From: Chlorophyllum brunneum
Taxonomy: Eukaryota > Basidiomycota > Agaricomycetes > Agaricales > Agaricaceae
Direction of reading: 5' to 3'
NCBI GenBank assembly: GCA_963576785.1
Contig: OY756140.1
Location: 3,162,001 to 3,226,000 of the forward strand
DNA: 64,000 nt
In this document: piece by piece, positions 1-9,643 of the stretch
Numbering within the stretch: the first letter of the stretch is position 1
Layout of the letters: every line of letters starts with the position of its first letter
Made by a program: the position numbers and the translations under genes
The notes under the pieces: model-generated
What the model saw: the letters and a program-made list of their open reading frames with translations, nothing else
What the model was told of the DNA's origin: nothing
The model's database searches: none

Positions 1-36
1 AAGCCATCCTACTCAACACCTAAGGTGTTTAGGCCT

Positions 37-1208
37 GTCAGCCTAATAGTCGAGTGGTTTGGGTGTAGGCTTAATTCCTACCAGACTGCTTGGCTAGAAG
101 GTCCTGGGTTTGAAACCTGTGGGGGGGATTTATTCTCAACCATGGGAAGTACCAGTGCACGAGGCGTGGTTACTTAGCAATATTCCCGGGTGACACCGGA
201 TTAGGTTGTGTGGTCCTGTTTGGTACTGTCACAGGCTAGCATGGGAGTTGTCACACCCAGCCACATAGCAAGTCACATAGTGATGTCACACTGTCACAGT
301 GTGACCCAGCTATGTGCATCACCCAAGTCCAATATTGGCCAAAGGTGGTGGTGCCCTAATGCCGGGGCCTAACTTGGAAGGATTACCTAAGCCACTGCTG
401 GAGATAGGGCATTATAAGAAGGGGAATGTCGTGATAACAGTCCGACTTGGAGCGTACTGAAAAAAGCCGCTGAGATAGAATACCCCTCCCAGTCCGCTTC
501 AGCATAGTTCCGGTAGTTAGTAGACATAACCCAATCTTCAGATTGAGGATGCTAACTAAGTTGGCTTAAAATAACCTCAGGACCAATCTGGTAGCAGTGT
601 TTGCAAGGTGTAGATCTTAGACAGTTAAGCACAGGGATCCAGGCCATAAGGCATACTGAACCGGCTACTGAGGAATGGGAAGCAACTCTGGGGTAGCACC
701 TGGGTGAAGTTGTGGGCCGTAGCAGGTGATGTATTGGGGCATGCTGAAAAAAGCCATCGGTTATCAGAGAATGCTCACCTGGCTCGAGAGGACTAAATCC
801 TACATTGGTTGGCCTGGTACAGGAAAAATAGCCAGGTTCCAGCTCAAGTTGATTCCACATCGCCATTGGCTAAGGCTGGTGGTAAGAGACCCCTCAAGGG
901 GCTCTATAGATGGGTGAACTAACACTTACTGACCGGGCCTGGTCTCCAGACTGGGTTGCTGGTTGGAAGACCTCCCTACCTGCTTGCCTTCTCTGGCATC
1001 CACTCCCCTCGCCCTCTGGGCTTGGGAGTAGGATGCAATTCCTCCTACCATTGGTCTTGGGCAATGGTACTTATGCTTGGTAGGGCATAGCTACTCTTTC
1101 TCCATAGATACCCACTAGAGTACTCATTTGTATTCCGGCTGCAGGCTGTGTTTGAGCACCACGTAATAAATTGGCCCTAGGCTACGAAAAAAATAAAAAA
1201 TAAAAAAT
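37..1208 (+). mobile_element. SINE-1: tRNA-Leu-headed SINE with LINE-B type 3' tail
   Basis: A 1.17-kb non-coding retroelement inserted into A1. The head (37-120) aligns with the D-arm, anticodon arm and T-arm of a type-II tRNA: stem GTAGG/CCTAC around a CTTAATT loop, anticodon TAA, so tRNA-Leu(UAA)-like. The body (about 120-910) is shared with SINE-2 and SINE-3. The tail (about 910-1208) matches the LINE-B 3' UTR and ends in an A-rich (TAAAAAA)n tract. It is flanked by a diverged target duplication, AAGGTGTTTAGGCC at 22-35 against AAGGCATTCAGGCC at 1209-1222. Relative to SINE-2 it lacks about 190 bp of the tail region. It should be transcribed by RNA polymerase III, if at all, and needs a LINE partner to move. 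Confidence 0.85.
47..117 (+). promoter_or_regulatory. Internal pol III promoter (A and B boxes) of SINE-1
   Basis: The A box reads TAGTCGAGTGG at 47-57 and the B box GGTTTGAAACC at 107-117. The 60-bp offset fits a tRNA with a long variable arm (Leu/Ser type). The B box has TTTGA where SINE-2 keeps the canonical TTCGA, consistent with CpG decay. Confidence 0.75.
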
Positions 1209-1784
1209 AAGGCATTCAGGCCCATTATGCTCCTGAACACCTTTGGCAAGCTTATAGCGTTGTTGCCTTTGACATCGCTCAGTTCTTTCCTTCACTCAAC
1301 CACAACATGTTGTTGTTGATTCTACAGAAGCAAGGATTCAACCCCTGTGTTGCCTCTTATTTAGTCGGTCGCTCTATGCAGTATGCATGGGGAGACCATA
1401 AGTCTGATCTCAGACAGGCAGACATAGGGGTAGGTCAGGGCTCATCACTCTCTCCCATCTTTTCCAGCCTTTATCTCGCCCCCTTTATGAAGCTTTATGA
1501 CAGGGAGGCAATTGTGCTCGGGAGTACCCTGCTCTCATATGTTGACGATGGCCTTGCCATTGCCCAGGCTAAGACTTGGGAGCCTAATTTGGTATGCCTT
1601 AAGGAGGCATACCAGATTATCCATTGCCTAACTACCTCATTTGGGCTTGCTGTCAAGTATGACAAGTCTGAAGTTTTTTATTTCTCCCATAAATGGGGAG
1701 ATAATAACCCACCACTGGATTTGGGGTATGCTCCCCATACTGGCGATACTCTAAGACCCATTGGAGGTACTTGGGTTTTTTCTT
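1209..1784 (+). pseudogene. LINE-A ORF2 reverse-transcriptase fragment (copy A1)
   Basis: Middle of the RT domain of copy A1. It starts at the conserved AFRPI/LLNTFGKL block, then a deletion near 1255 jumps to the first catalytic block, VAFDIAQFFPSLNH. GVGQGSSLSP and the YVDD active-site box (LLSYVDDG, around 1538-1561) are visible. The reading ends at the TSD (TGGGTTTTTTCTT, 1772-1784) where a minus-strand LINE fragment was inserted, and resumes at 2347. It is a dead copy because of the deletion and the insertion. Confidence 0.88.
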
Positions 1785-2346
1785 CTTTTTTTATTTTTAT
1801 TTTTTAAATCAACATGTTTAAGGTGGTGCACAATTGCAGTCCACCTGTATCTACTATGACATGTAGGCTACAAAGAGGGTAGTATACAAAGATGGGCTCT
1901 CCCCTGGCCGAACTAGACCACCGACAGACGGTCTGGGTGAACGGTCGTGGAAACACACATGAACATGCAAATCCTAGACCAAATATGCAAGCAACCCCTA
2001 GCCTCCCCTCTCTAGGGAGAGTATATGTCAATTCACAATTAACTCCTACACACGCCAGAGATGTGGGGAGCTAGCAGGGGCCATGTTGCATTATCCAACT
2101 CCCGCAGGCAGTCCATTGGACTTGAATGCAAATGCAGCAGGGTTGCACCCAAGAAAAGATACCAGCTGGTCAATAGAGACCGGCAGGCCATGATGTCTCT
2201 TGTACAATAGGCAAGAGCAAAAGATATGAGTGGGGGTCTCCAGAGGAGCCCCACACTTGCAGCCGATAGGCTCTAGAGGATGGAACCAGGAGCGGTACTT
2301 GCCGGTTGGTGCATGCCCGAGAATGGCATGGTTCGCCCTCGTTGCA
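1785..2346 (-). mobile_element. 5'-truncated LINE-A insertion inside A1
   Basis: A 562-bp antisense LINE-A 3' end. On the minus strand it reads from the zinc-binding C-terminus (RANHAILGHAPTG, GCKCGAP, H-x2-C; about 2346-2091) through the 3' UTR to a poly(T) tract near 1785-1806. The 13-bp duplication TGGGTTTTTTCTT occurs at 1772-1784 and 2347-2359, so this is a genuine target-primed insertion truncated at the 5' end. Its target site was itself a T-rich stretch in the host RT sequence. Confidence 0.93.
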
Positions 2347-3923
2347 TGGGTTTTTTCTTTGATCGCACTCTTATGTTTAAAGAGCACGTTCGACATTACG
2401 CTACTAAGTCTCTGTCTATAGTCAAGGCCATGGGTATGCTTGGTAACTCATCACGAGGTCTTCTCCCTTCTCAGAAGAGGACTCTTTATTGCTCATGCAT
2501 AGTGCCTATTGCTATATATGGGTTTCAACTCTGGTTTTACAAAGGTGCCCATAACAAGGCCCTTCTGAAACAACTTAACACTGTGCAGCATAAAGCTGTA
2601 TTGTGGATCACTGGTGCATTCCGCACCAGCCCTACCAGAGGAGCTAAGGCTTTGGCTGGCCTCATCCCTATCCATCTCCATCTCAAGAAGCTAGCTACCT
2701 GTGCTGTCCACAGGGTAGCCACCCTTTCTGAGAACCACCCTGTTTGCTCTGTCATGGGGCATCAGTATATAGGGGGTTGTGTTCCACACCCCAGATCGAT
2801 TGCTCTCATGACCCCCGCCCAGGCGGGTAAAGTCAAGGGGCCAGTCACGGAGGCAAACTCTCGCTTGCCAGATTTGATGGAGATGTTCGAGCCGTTTGCA
2901 CTCGAAGCGTCGCCAGGTTCTCGTCTCATGGACCGCTTTGCGGCCCAGGTGACTTATAAAACATATGACGCCTCGCTCGGTGGAAACCCTGCGGGTCGTC
3001 AGGTGGATTTGCTCAACGATGCCCTCCATGGGTATCGCGAGGATAGACAGGTTGTCTATGCAGCGACGGACGCAAGTCTGTCGCTGGTTGGGGACTTCCA
3101 GGCAGTTTCCGCTGCCCATGTTTATAGGGGGACACGCCTGCTTCGTGCGACGCGTCACCCAGCCGGCAAGGTTACAGCCCCAGACGCTGAACTCTTTGCC
3201 ATCCATATGGCCTTGGGAGCTGCTGCGGCAGTCTCTGAGGCTGTACACATTGCGGTCTTCACAGACTCGATTGGTTCTGCCAAGCGAGCTCTTGACCCGT
3301 CCGTACACTCTGGCCAGGGACACTCCCTGGCTGTGTGTTGACTTCTGGTGGAATGGTTCAGGAATCGTCCTGACCGCTCCCTCACATTCTGGTCCGTTCC
3401 GTCATCAGCGAAATGGTCCATTCATCAGGGTGTGCATGTATTTGCCACTAGTCTCCAGGTTGCCGCCGGACGTCGTCCGGCGACATCAATTGATTCGCTG
3501 CGTAAAATCAACGTGGCAACTATTCAGAAGGCCTGGAAAGTCACTTTCCAGGACTCCTCTTATCGCGGTTCGAACTTCCTTGTTCTCAAGGACAGTAAGA
3601 ACAAAGTTTTGCAGCCGACATACCTCCATGGGGGTTCTTGGCTTCCTTCTTTTCCCTCTCAGTCGATTGCGACGAGGGCGAACCGTGCCATTCTCGGGCA
3701 CGCTCCAACCGGCGAGTATCGCTCCCGGTTCCATCCTCTAGAGCCTATTGGCTGCGAGTGTGGGGCTCCTCTGGAGACCCGCACTCATATCTTGTGCTCT
3801 TGTCCCTTGTACAAGAGACGTCGTGGCCTGCCGGTCTCCGTTGACCAGCTGGTATCTTTTCTTAAGCGCAACCCTTCTGCGTTTGCGTTTAAGTCCAATA
3901 CACCGCTTGCGGGAGTTGGATAA
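2347..3923 (+). pseudogene. LINE-A ORF2 C-terminal half: RT thumb, RNase H, zinc motif (copy A1)
   Basis: Continues the RT after YVDD (FKEHVRHYATKSL, LWITGAFRTSPT, IPIHLHLKKLA), then RNase H (ATDASL, DAELFAI, FTDSIGSA carrying the D-E-D residues), and ends with the family C-terminal motif CECGAP...THILCSC before a TAA at 3921-3923. One in-frame TGA at 3339-3341 interrupts it just after the third RNase H aspartate, where A2 has an Arg codon; CGA to TGA would explain it. Otherwise the frame is open over about 525 codons, so this is a fairly recent but inactive copy. Confidence 0.9.
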
Positions 3924-4204
3924 CGCGGCGCGGCCCCTGCTAGCTTCCCGCGTCTCTGATGTGTGTAGAAGTTAATTGCAAATTGACGCATACTCTCCTT
4001 AGGGAGGGGAGGCAAGGGGTCGCTCTATATATCTGGTCTAGGATTCACGTGTCCGTGCGTGTTTCCGCGACCGTTCACCCAGACTGCCTGTCAGTGGTCT
4101 AGTTCGGCCAGGAGAGAGCCTATCTTCGTGTACCTTTACATTGTAGCCTACATGTCACAGTAGATACAGGTGGACTGCGATTGCACACCACCTTAAACAT
4201 GTTG

Positions 4205-4237
<33 letters not shown>

Positions 4238-4274
4238 CCCCCGCCCAGGTGGTTAAGGTTAAGGGGCTGCTAAA

Positions 4275-4624
4275 ACCTAGGAGCCTAATTTGGTATGCCT
4301 TAAGCAGGCATACCAGATTATATATCGTTTGACTACCTCATTTGGGCTTGCTGTCGAGCATAACAAGTCTGAAGTTTTTCATTTCTCCCATAAATGGGGA
4401 GATGACAACCCACCACTGGATTTGGGGTATGCTCCCCATACCGGTAATACTCCGTTATGCCCTAAGACCCATCGGAGGTACTTGGGTTTTTTCGTCGATC
4501 ACACTCTTACCTTCAAAGAGTATGTTTGGCATTATGCTACCAAGTCTCTGTCCATGGTCAAGGCCATGGACATACTTGGTAACTCATCATGAGGTCTTCT
4601 TCCTTCACAGAAGAGGACTCTCTA
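4275..4624 (+). pseudogene. LINE-A RT fragment of copy A3 (part 1)
   Basis: Encodes the RT segment after YVDD (EPNLVCLKQAYQIIYRLTT, EHNKSEVFHFSHKWGD, TFKEYVWHYATKSL) and breaks off at KRTLY, where A2 is inserted. It carries a TGA at 4591-4593. The reading resumes at 7262 with KRTLYRSCVV. Confidence 0.82.
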
Positions 4625-4626
4625 CA

Positions 4627-6951
4627 ACGCCCAAGGCGTTCAGACCCATTGTGCTCTTGAACACCTTCGGTAAGCTCATCGAGAAGATGATCTCGAATCG
4701 CCTCCAGTTTGACTCTGTCAAACATGGAGTTTTTCATCCAAATCAGCTCGGTGGTATCCGTCAGAGGTCCACTGATGATGCTGGGATGCTCCTAACCCAC
4801 ATCGTTTGTGCGGGGTGGGCCAAGGGCCTCAAGACTAGTGTTGTCGCTTTTGACATCGCTCAGTTCTTTCCTTCGCTCAACCACTCTATGTTGTTGGCGA
4901 TTCTACGGAAGCAAGGATTCGACCCCTGTGTGGGTAGATTCTTTGCCTCTTACTTGGTTGGCCGCTCTACGCAGTATGCGTGGGGGGACCACAAGTCTGA
5001 TCTCAGACAGGCGGACGTTGGGGTCGGTCAGGGCTCTTCGCTCTCTCCTGTCCTCTCCGGTCTCTATCTTGCCCCCTTCATGAAGCTTTATGACAGGGAG
5101 GCGATCGCTCTTGGGAGCACTCTGCTCTCATACGTCGACGATGGCCTCGTCATCGCCCAAGCTAAAACTTGGGAACCTAATTTGGTATGCCTCAAGCAGG
5201 CATACCAGATTATTTATCGCCTGACTACTGCGTTTGGGCTTGCCGTCGAGCACGACAAGTCTGAAGTCTTTCATTTCTCCCGTAAACGGGGAGATGACAA
5301 CCCTCCGCTAGATTTGGGGTATGCTCCCCATACCGGCGATACTCCGCTTCGCCCCAAGACCCACTGGAGGTACTTGGGTTTCTTCTTCGATCGCGCTCTT
5401 ACGTTTAAGGAGCACGTTCGGCATTACGCTACTAAGTCTCTGTCCACGGTCAAGGCCATGGGCATGCTTGGTAACTCTTCGCGAGGCCTTCTTCCTACTC
5501 AGAAGAGGACTCTGTACCGCTCGTGCGTAGTGCCGATCGCTACGTATGGGTTTCGACTCTGGTTTTATGAAGGGGCCCGTAACAAGGCCCTTCTGAAACA
5601 ACTCAACACTATGCAACGTAAGGCTGCATTGTGGATCACTGGTGCATTTCGCACTAGTCCTACCGGAGGAGCTGAGGCCTTAGCTGGCCTCATCCCCATC
5701 CATCTTCATCTCAGGAAGTTAGCTGCCCGTGCTGTCCACAGGGTGGCTACGCTTTCCGACAATCACCCTGTTCGTTCCGTTATGGGGCGTCAGTATATAG
5801 GGGGTTGTGTTCCACACCCCAGATCGATCGCTCTTATGACCCCCGCCCAGGCGGGTAAGGTCAAGGGGCCGGTCACGGAGGCAAACTCTCGTTTGCCAGA
5901 CCTAATGGAGATGTTCGAGCCGTTTGCGCTCGAGGCATCCCCAGGTTCCCGTCTCCTGGACCGGTTCTCGGCCCAAGTGACTTACAAGACGTATGACGCC
6001 TCGCTCGGGGGAAACCCTGCGGGTCGCCAGGTGGATTTGCTCAACGATACCCTTCGTGGGTATCGTGAGGACAGACAGGTTGTCTACGCAGCGACGGACG
6101 CAAGTCTGCCGCTGGTGGGGGACTTCCAGGCAGTTTCTGCTGCCCACGTTTATAGGGGGACACGCTTGCTTCACGCGACGCGTCACCCGGCCAGCAAGGT
6201 TACAGCCCCAGATGCTGAACTGTTCGCCATCCGTATGGCTTTGGGAACTGCCGCGGCAGTCTCTGAGGCTGTGCACATTGCGGTCTTTACGGACTCGATT
6301 GGTTCTGCCAAGCGAGCTCTCGACCCATCCGTACACTCAGGCCAGGGCCATTCCCTGGCGGTGTGTCGTCTTTTGGTGGATTGGTTCAGGGATCGCCCTG
6401 ACCGCTCCCTCACCTTCTGGTCCGTTCCGTCATCAGCGAAATGGTCCATTCATCATGGTGTGCATGTATTTGCCACCGATCTTCAGGTTGCCGCCGGACG
6501 TCGTCCAGCGACATCTATTGACTCGCTGCGTAAAATCAACGTGGCAACTATACAGAAGGCCTGGAAAGTCACTTTCCAGGACTCCTCTTATCGCGGCTCG
6601 AACTTCCTTGCTCTCAAGGATAGTAAGGGCAAGGTGTTACAGCCAACGTACCTCCACGGGGGTTCGTGGCTTCCTTCTTTTCCCTCTCAGTCCGTCGCGA
6701 CGAGAGCGAACCGTGCCATCCTCGGGCACGCTCCAACCGGCGAGTACCGCTCCCGGTTTCATCCTCTAGAGCCTATTGGCTGCGAGTGTGGGGCTCCTTT
6801 GGAGACTCGCACTCATATCTTGTGCTCTTGTCCTCTGTACAAGAGACGTCGTGGCTTGCCGGTCTCTATTGACCAGCTTGTTAGTTTTCTTAAACGCAAT
6901 CCTTCTGCGTTTGCGTTTAAGTCCAACACACTGCTTGCGGGAGTTGGATAA
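4627..6951 (+). CDS. LINE-A ORF2, partial: RT, RNase H and C-terminal zinc motif (copy A2)
   Basis: 774 codons open with no start codon of their own, because the insertion is 5'-truncated. Numbering from TPKAF: RT block FDIAQFFPSLNH at 75-86 (first catalytic Asp 76), GQGSSLSP at 134-141, YVDD at 169-172. RNase H follows with D491 (ATDAS), E531 (DAELFAI) and D556 (FTDSIGSA). The C-terminus has C719-x-C721 and H730-x2-C733 (CECGAP...THILCSC), a motif typical of the end of fungal and plant LINE ORF2 proteins. In an intact element this protein would copy LINE RNA at a nicked genomic target. All catalytic residues are present. Any in-frame ATG upstream belongs to host A3 sequence and is not the native start. 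Confidence 0.92.
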   Translation, partial: TPKAFRPIVLLNTFGKLIEKMISNRLQFDSVKHGVFHPNQLGGIRQRSTDDAGMLLTHIVCAGWAKGLKTSVVAFDIAQFFPSLNHSMLLAILRKQGFDPCVGRFFASYLVGRSTQYAWGDHKSDLRQADVGVGQGSSLSPVLSGLYLAPFMKLYDREAIALGSTLLSYVDDGLVIAQAKTWEPNLVCLKQAYQIIYRLTTAFGLAVEHDKSEVFHFSRKRGDDNPPLDLGYAPHTGDTPLRPKTHWRYLGFFFDRALTFKEHVRHYATKSLSTVKAMGMLGNSSRGLLPTQKRTLYRSCVVPIATYGFRLWFYEGARNKALLKQLNTMQRKAALWITGAFRTSPTGGAEALAGLIPIHLHLRKLAARAVHRVATLSDNHPVRSVMGRQYIGGCVPHPRSIALMTPAQAGKVKGPVTEANSRLPDLMEMFEPFALEASPGSRLLDRFSAQVTYKTYDASLGGNPAGRQVDLLNDTLRGYREDRQVVYAATDASLPLVGDFQAVSAAHVYRGTRLLHATRHPASKVTAPDAELFAIRMALGTAAAVSEAVHIAVFTDSIGSAKRALDPSVHSGQGHSLAVCRLLVDWFRDRPDRSLTFWSVPSSAKWSIHHGVHVFATDLQVAAGRRPATSIDSLRKINVATIQKAWKVTFQDSSYRGSNFLALKDSKGKVLQPTYLHGGSWLPSFPSQSVATRANRAILGHAPTGEYRSRFHPLEPIGCECGAPLETRTHILCSCPLYKRRRGLPVSIDQLVSFLKRNPSAFAFKSNTLLAGVG

Positions 6952-7195
6952 TGCGGCGCGGCCCCTGCTAGCTTCCCATGTCTTTGACGTGTGTAGAAGT
7001 TAATTGCGAATTGACGCATACTCTCCTTAGGGAGGGGAGGCAAGGGGTCGCTCTACGTATCTGGTCTAGGAGTCACGCATCCGTGCGTGTTCCCGCGACC
7101 CTTCACCCAGACTGCCTGTCGGTGGTCTAGTTCGGCCAGGGGAGAGCCTATCTTCGTACATCTCTATATTGTAGCCTACATGTCACAGTAGATAC

Positions 7196-7221
7196 AGGTG
7201 GACTGCGATCGCGCACCACCT
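7196..7221 (+). other. LINE-A 3'-terminal hairpin
   Basis: AGGTGG and CCACCT form a 6-bp stem around a loop containing the palindrome GCGATCGC, about 10 nt before the poly(A). The hairpin is found at the end of every LINE-A copy and in the SINE-3 tail. It is a plausible RNA signal for recognition by the LINE reverse transcriptase. The role is inferred from position and conservation. Confidence 0.6.
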
Positions 7222-7230
7222 TAAACATGT

Positions 7231-7261
<31 letters not shown>

Positions 7262-7264
<3 letters not shown>

Positions 7265-8711
7265 AGAGGACTCTCTATCGCTCGTGTGTAGTACCTATTG
7301 TTACATATGGGTTCCAACTCTGGTTTTATGAAGGTACCCGTAACAAGGCTCTTCTGAAGCAGCTTAACACCATACAATGCAAAGCTGCATTGTGGATCAC
7401 TGGTGCATTCCACACCAGCCCCACTGGAGGAGTTGAGACCTTAGCTGGCCTCATCCCCATCCACCTCCATCTTAAGAAACTGGCTACCCGTGCTGTACAC
7501 AGGGTAGCCACTCTTTCTGAGAACAATCCTGTCTGCTCTGTCATGGGGCATCAGTATATAGAGGGTTGTGTTCCACACCCTAGATCAATTGCTCTCATGA
7601 CCCCCACCCAGGCAGTCAAGGTCAAGGGGCCGGTCACGGAGGCAAACTCTTGTTTGCCAGACTTAATGGAGTCATTCGAGCCATTCGCACTCGAAGCGTC
7701 CCCTAGTTCTCGGCTCCTGGACTGCTATGCGGCCCAGGTGATGTGCAAAACATACGATGCCTCGCTTGGTGGAAACCCTGCAGGTCGTCAAGTGGACTTG
7801 CTCAATGATACCCTGGTGAGTATCATGAGGACAGACAGGTGGTCTACACAGCGACGGACACAAGTTTGCTGTTGATTGGGGACTACCAGATGGTTTTGGC
7901 TGCCCATGTTTATAGGGGGATGCGTTTGCTTTGTACATTGCGTCACCCAGCTGGCAAAGTTACAGCCCCAGATGCTGAGCTTTTTGCCATCTGTATGGCT
8001 GTGGGGACTGCTGTGGCAGTTTCTGAGGCTGTACATATTGCAGTCTTTACAGACTCAATTGGTTCTGCCAAGCAAGCCCTTGACCCGTCCATACACTCTG
8101 GCCAGGGGCATGCCCTGGCTGTATGTCATCTTCTGTTGGAATGGTTCAGGGATTGTCCTGACCATTTCCTCACTTTCTGGTCCATCCCATCTTCGGTGAA
8201 ATGGTCCATTCATCAGGAGGTGCATTTATTTGCCACCGACCTACAGGTTGCCACTGGATGTCGTCCAGTGATATCCATTAATTTGCTGCATAAGATCAAT
8301 GTAGCAACTATTCAGAAGGCCTGGAAGAGTATCTTCCAGGACTCCTCTTACTGTGGTTCGAACTTTCTTGCCCTCAGGGACAGTAAGAACAAGGTTCTAT
8401 AGCCAACGTACCTCCATGGAGGTTCTTGGCTTTCTTCTTTTCCCTCTCAGTCCATTGTGACAAGAGCAAATCATGCTATTCTTGGGCACACTCCAACCGG
8501 CAAGTACTGCTCCCAGTTCCATCCTCTAGAGCCTATTGGCTGCGAGTGTGGGGCTCCTCTGGAGACCCACACTCATATCTTGTGCTCTTGTCCTTGGTAC
8601 AAGAGACGTCATGGCCTGCTGGTCTCTATTGACCAGCTGGTAGCTTTTCTTAAGTGCAACCCCCTAGCATTTGTGTTTAAGTCCAACATACCACATGCGG
8701 GAGTTGGATAA
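7262..8711 (+). pseudogene. LINE-A ORF2 C-terminal half (copy A3, part 2)
   Basis: Resumes at KRTLYRSCVVPIVTYGFQLWFYEGTRNKA and runs through RNase H and the C-terminal zinc motif to TTGGATAA. The frame shifts near 7815 within the SGNPAGR...VYTATD stretch. A TAG at 8400-8402 interrupts the segment before the C-terminal motif. Many codons show CG to TG or CA changes relative to A2, so it is an older copy with RNase H residues still recognisable (ATDTSL, DAELFAI, FTDSIGSA). Confidence 0.87.
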
Positions 8712-9010
8712 TGTGGTGCGACCCCTGCTAGCTTCCCACGTCTCTGACGTGTGTAGAAGTCAATTGTGAATTGACGTATACTCTCCCTAGGGAGGGGAGA
8801 CTAGGGGTCGCTTACTTCTTTGGTCTAGGATTCATGCATCCGTGCATGTTTCCATGACCATTCACCCAGACCACCTGTTGGCAGTCTAGTTTGGCTAGGG
8901 GAGAGCCTATCTTCATATATCACTACTTTGTAGCCTACATGTCACAGTAGATACAGGTGGACTGCGATCGTGCACCACCTTAAACATGATGATTTAAAAA
9001 AAAAAAAAAA

Positions 9011-9087
9011 GTATTGTGAAGTGCATCCCAGAGATCCGGGAGCACATGGCATGGCTCTCCATTGTACTGGATAGCATTGCAGGGTGG
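9011..9087 (-). mobile_element. LINE-A ORF2 scrap
   Basis: 77 bp that match, on the minus strand, the linker between endonuclease and RT in copy A5 (A5 plus-strand positions about 23045-23122). It ends abruptly at the edge of repeat R1. It is the remains of the sequence into which A3 inserted. Confidence 0.75.
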
Positions 9088-9337
9088 CCCATACACAGAG
9101 CCCCTTGTAGGCAAACTCCTAGTAGCCCAGAGATGGGGGTCTTGAGACAACATGTGCCCATAGAATACCCAGCATATTCCCAGGCTCCCATATTGGTGTC
9201 ACATCCAGCCATGTTGCAGGGACTTTGCCCCTCCTAAGAGGTAAAGCCTTTAGCTTGGGTGGACACCCCACTACTGAGAGAGCATGGTATCCCTGAGGAC
9301 TGGCCCATTGTTTGCTTGAGGCATCCTTCCTATACTT
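9088..9337. repeat. Repeat R1a (250 bp)
   Basis: Starts CCCATACACAGAG and ends GAGGCATCCTTCCTATA. A second copy lies on the other side of A4 (20010-20104 plus 23624-23796, split by A5), with differences mostly at CpG. No coding potential was recognised. The two copies exactly bracket A4, so one explanation is an unusually long target-site duplication. Confidence 0.7.
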
Positions 9338-9643
9338 TTTTTATTTTTTTTTTATTTTTAAATCATCATGTTTAAGGTGGTGCGCAATTGCAGTCCACCT
9401 GTATCTACTGTGACATGTAGGCTACAAAGTAGTGATATATGAAGATAGGCTCTCCCCTAGCCAAACTAGACTGCCAACAGGTGGTCTGGGTGAACGGTCA
9501 TGGAAACATGCATGGATGCATGAATCCTAGACCAAAGAAGTGAGTGACCCCTAGTCTCCCCTCCCTAGGGAGAGTATACGTCAATTCACAATTGACTTCT
9601 ACACACGTCAGAGACGTGGGAAGCTAGCAGGGGTCGCACCACA

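Larger units (their letters stand above)
1..4235 (+). mobile_element. LINE-A copy A1, interrupted, 5' end outside window
   Basis: A non-LTR retrotransposon copy whose 5' part lies left of the window. It is present in three pieces: 1-36, 1209-1784 and 2347-4235. SINE-1 (37-1208) and a minus-strand LINE-A fragment (1785-2346) separate them. The pieces join in reading order of one RT-RNase H polypeptide. About 190 bp of the RT region is missing near 1255. The copy ends with a 3' untranslated region (3924-4205) and a poly(A) run at 4207-4235. It is moderately decayed: the C-terminal half carries one in-frame stop. The family is recognised by comparison with copies A2 and A5 in this window. Confidence 0.92.
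4625..7261 (+). mobile_element. LINE-A copy A2: young 5'-truncated insertion
   Basis: A 2.6-kb LINE-A insertion truncated at the TPKAFRPIVLLNTFGK block of RT, with an open frame to the ORF2 stop, a 3' UTR (6952-7230) and a poly(A) run of about 25 nt. The 16-bp TSD AGAAGAGGACTCTCTA flanks it. It is rich in CpG and has no internal stops, unlike its host A3, so it is the youngest LINE-A copy here. It lacks ORF1, endonuclease and the RT N-terminus and cannot move on its own. Confidence 0.94.
4236..9010 (+). mobile_element. LINE-A copy A3, host of A2
   Basis: A decayed LINE-A copy in two pieces, 4236-4624 and 7262-9010, split by A2. The 16-bp duplication AGAAGAGGACTCTCTA is at 4607-4622 and again at about 7261-7276, which proves A2 landed in it. 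The first 35 bp (4236-4270) come from a later part of ORF2 (TPAQVVKVKGL) than the RT sequence that follows, so A3 is internally rearranged. The 3' end has the LINE-A UTR and a short poly(A) at about 8996-9010. Against A2 it shows pervasive CG to TG/CA changes. Confidence 0.85.

Noticed and set aside
37..120. Functional tRNA-Leu gene
   Set aside because: No acceptor stem closure and the sequence continues as a repeated SINE body; it is a tRNA-derived head.
2691..3323. 210-codon minus-strand ORF in LINE-A A1
   Set aside because: Antisense shadow of the RNase H region; the same shadow appears in A2 and A5, and the sense frame carries all known motifs.
4342..4626. Possible longer LINE-A protein starting at 4342
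   Set aside because: The open frame upstream of 4627 runs through the host copy A3 in a wrong frame; the real RT frame begins at the A2 insertion point.
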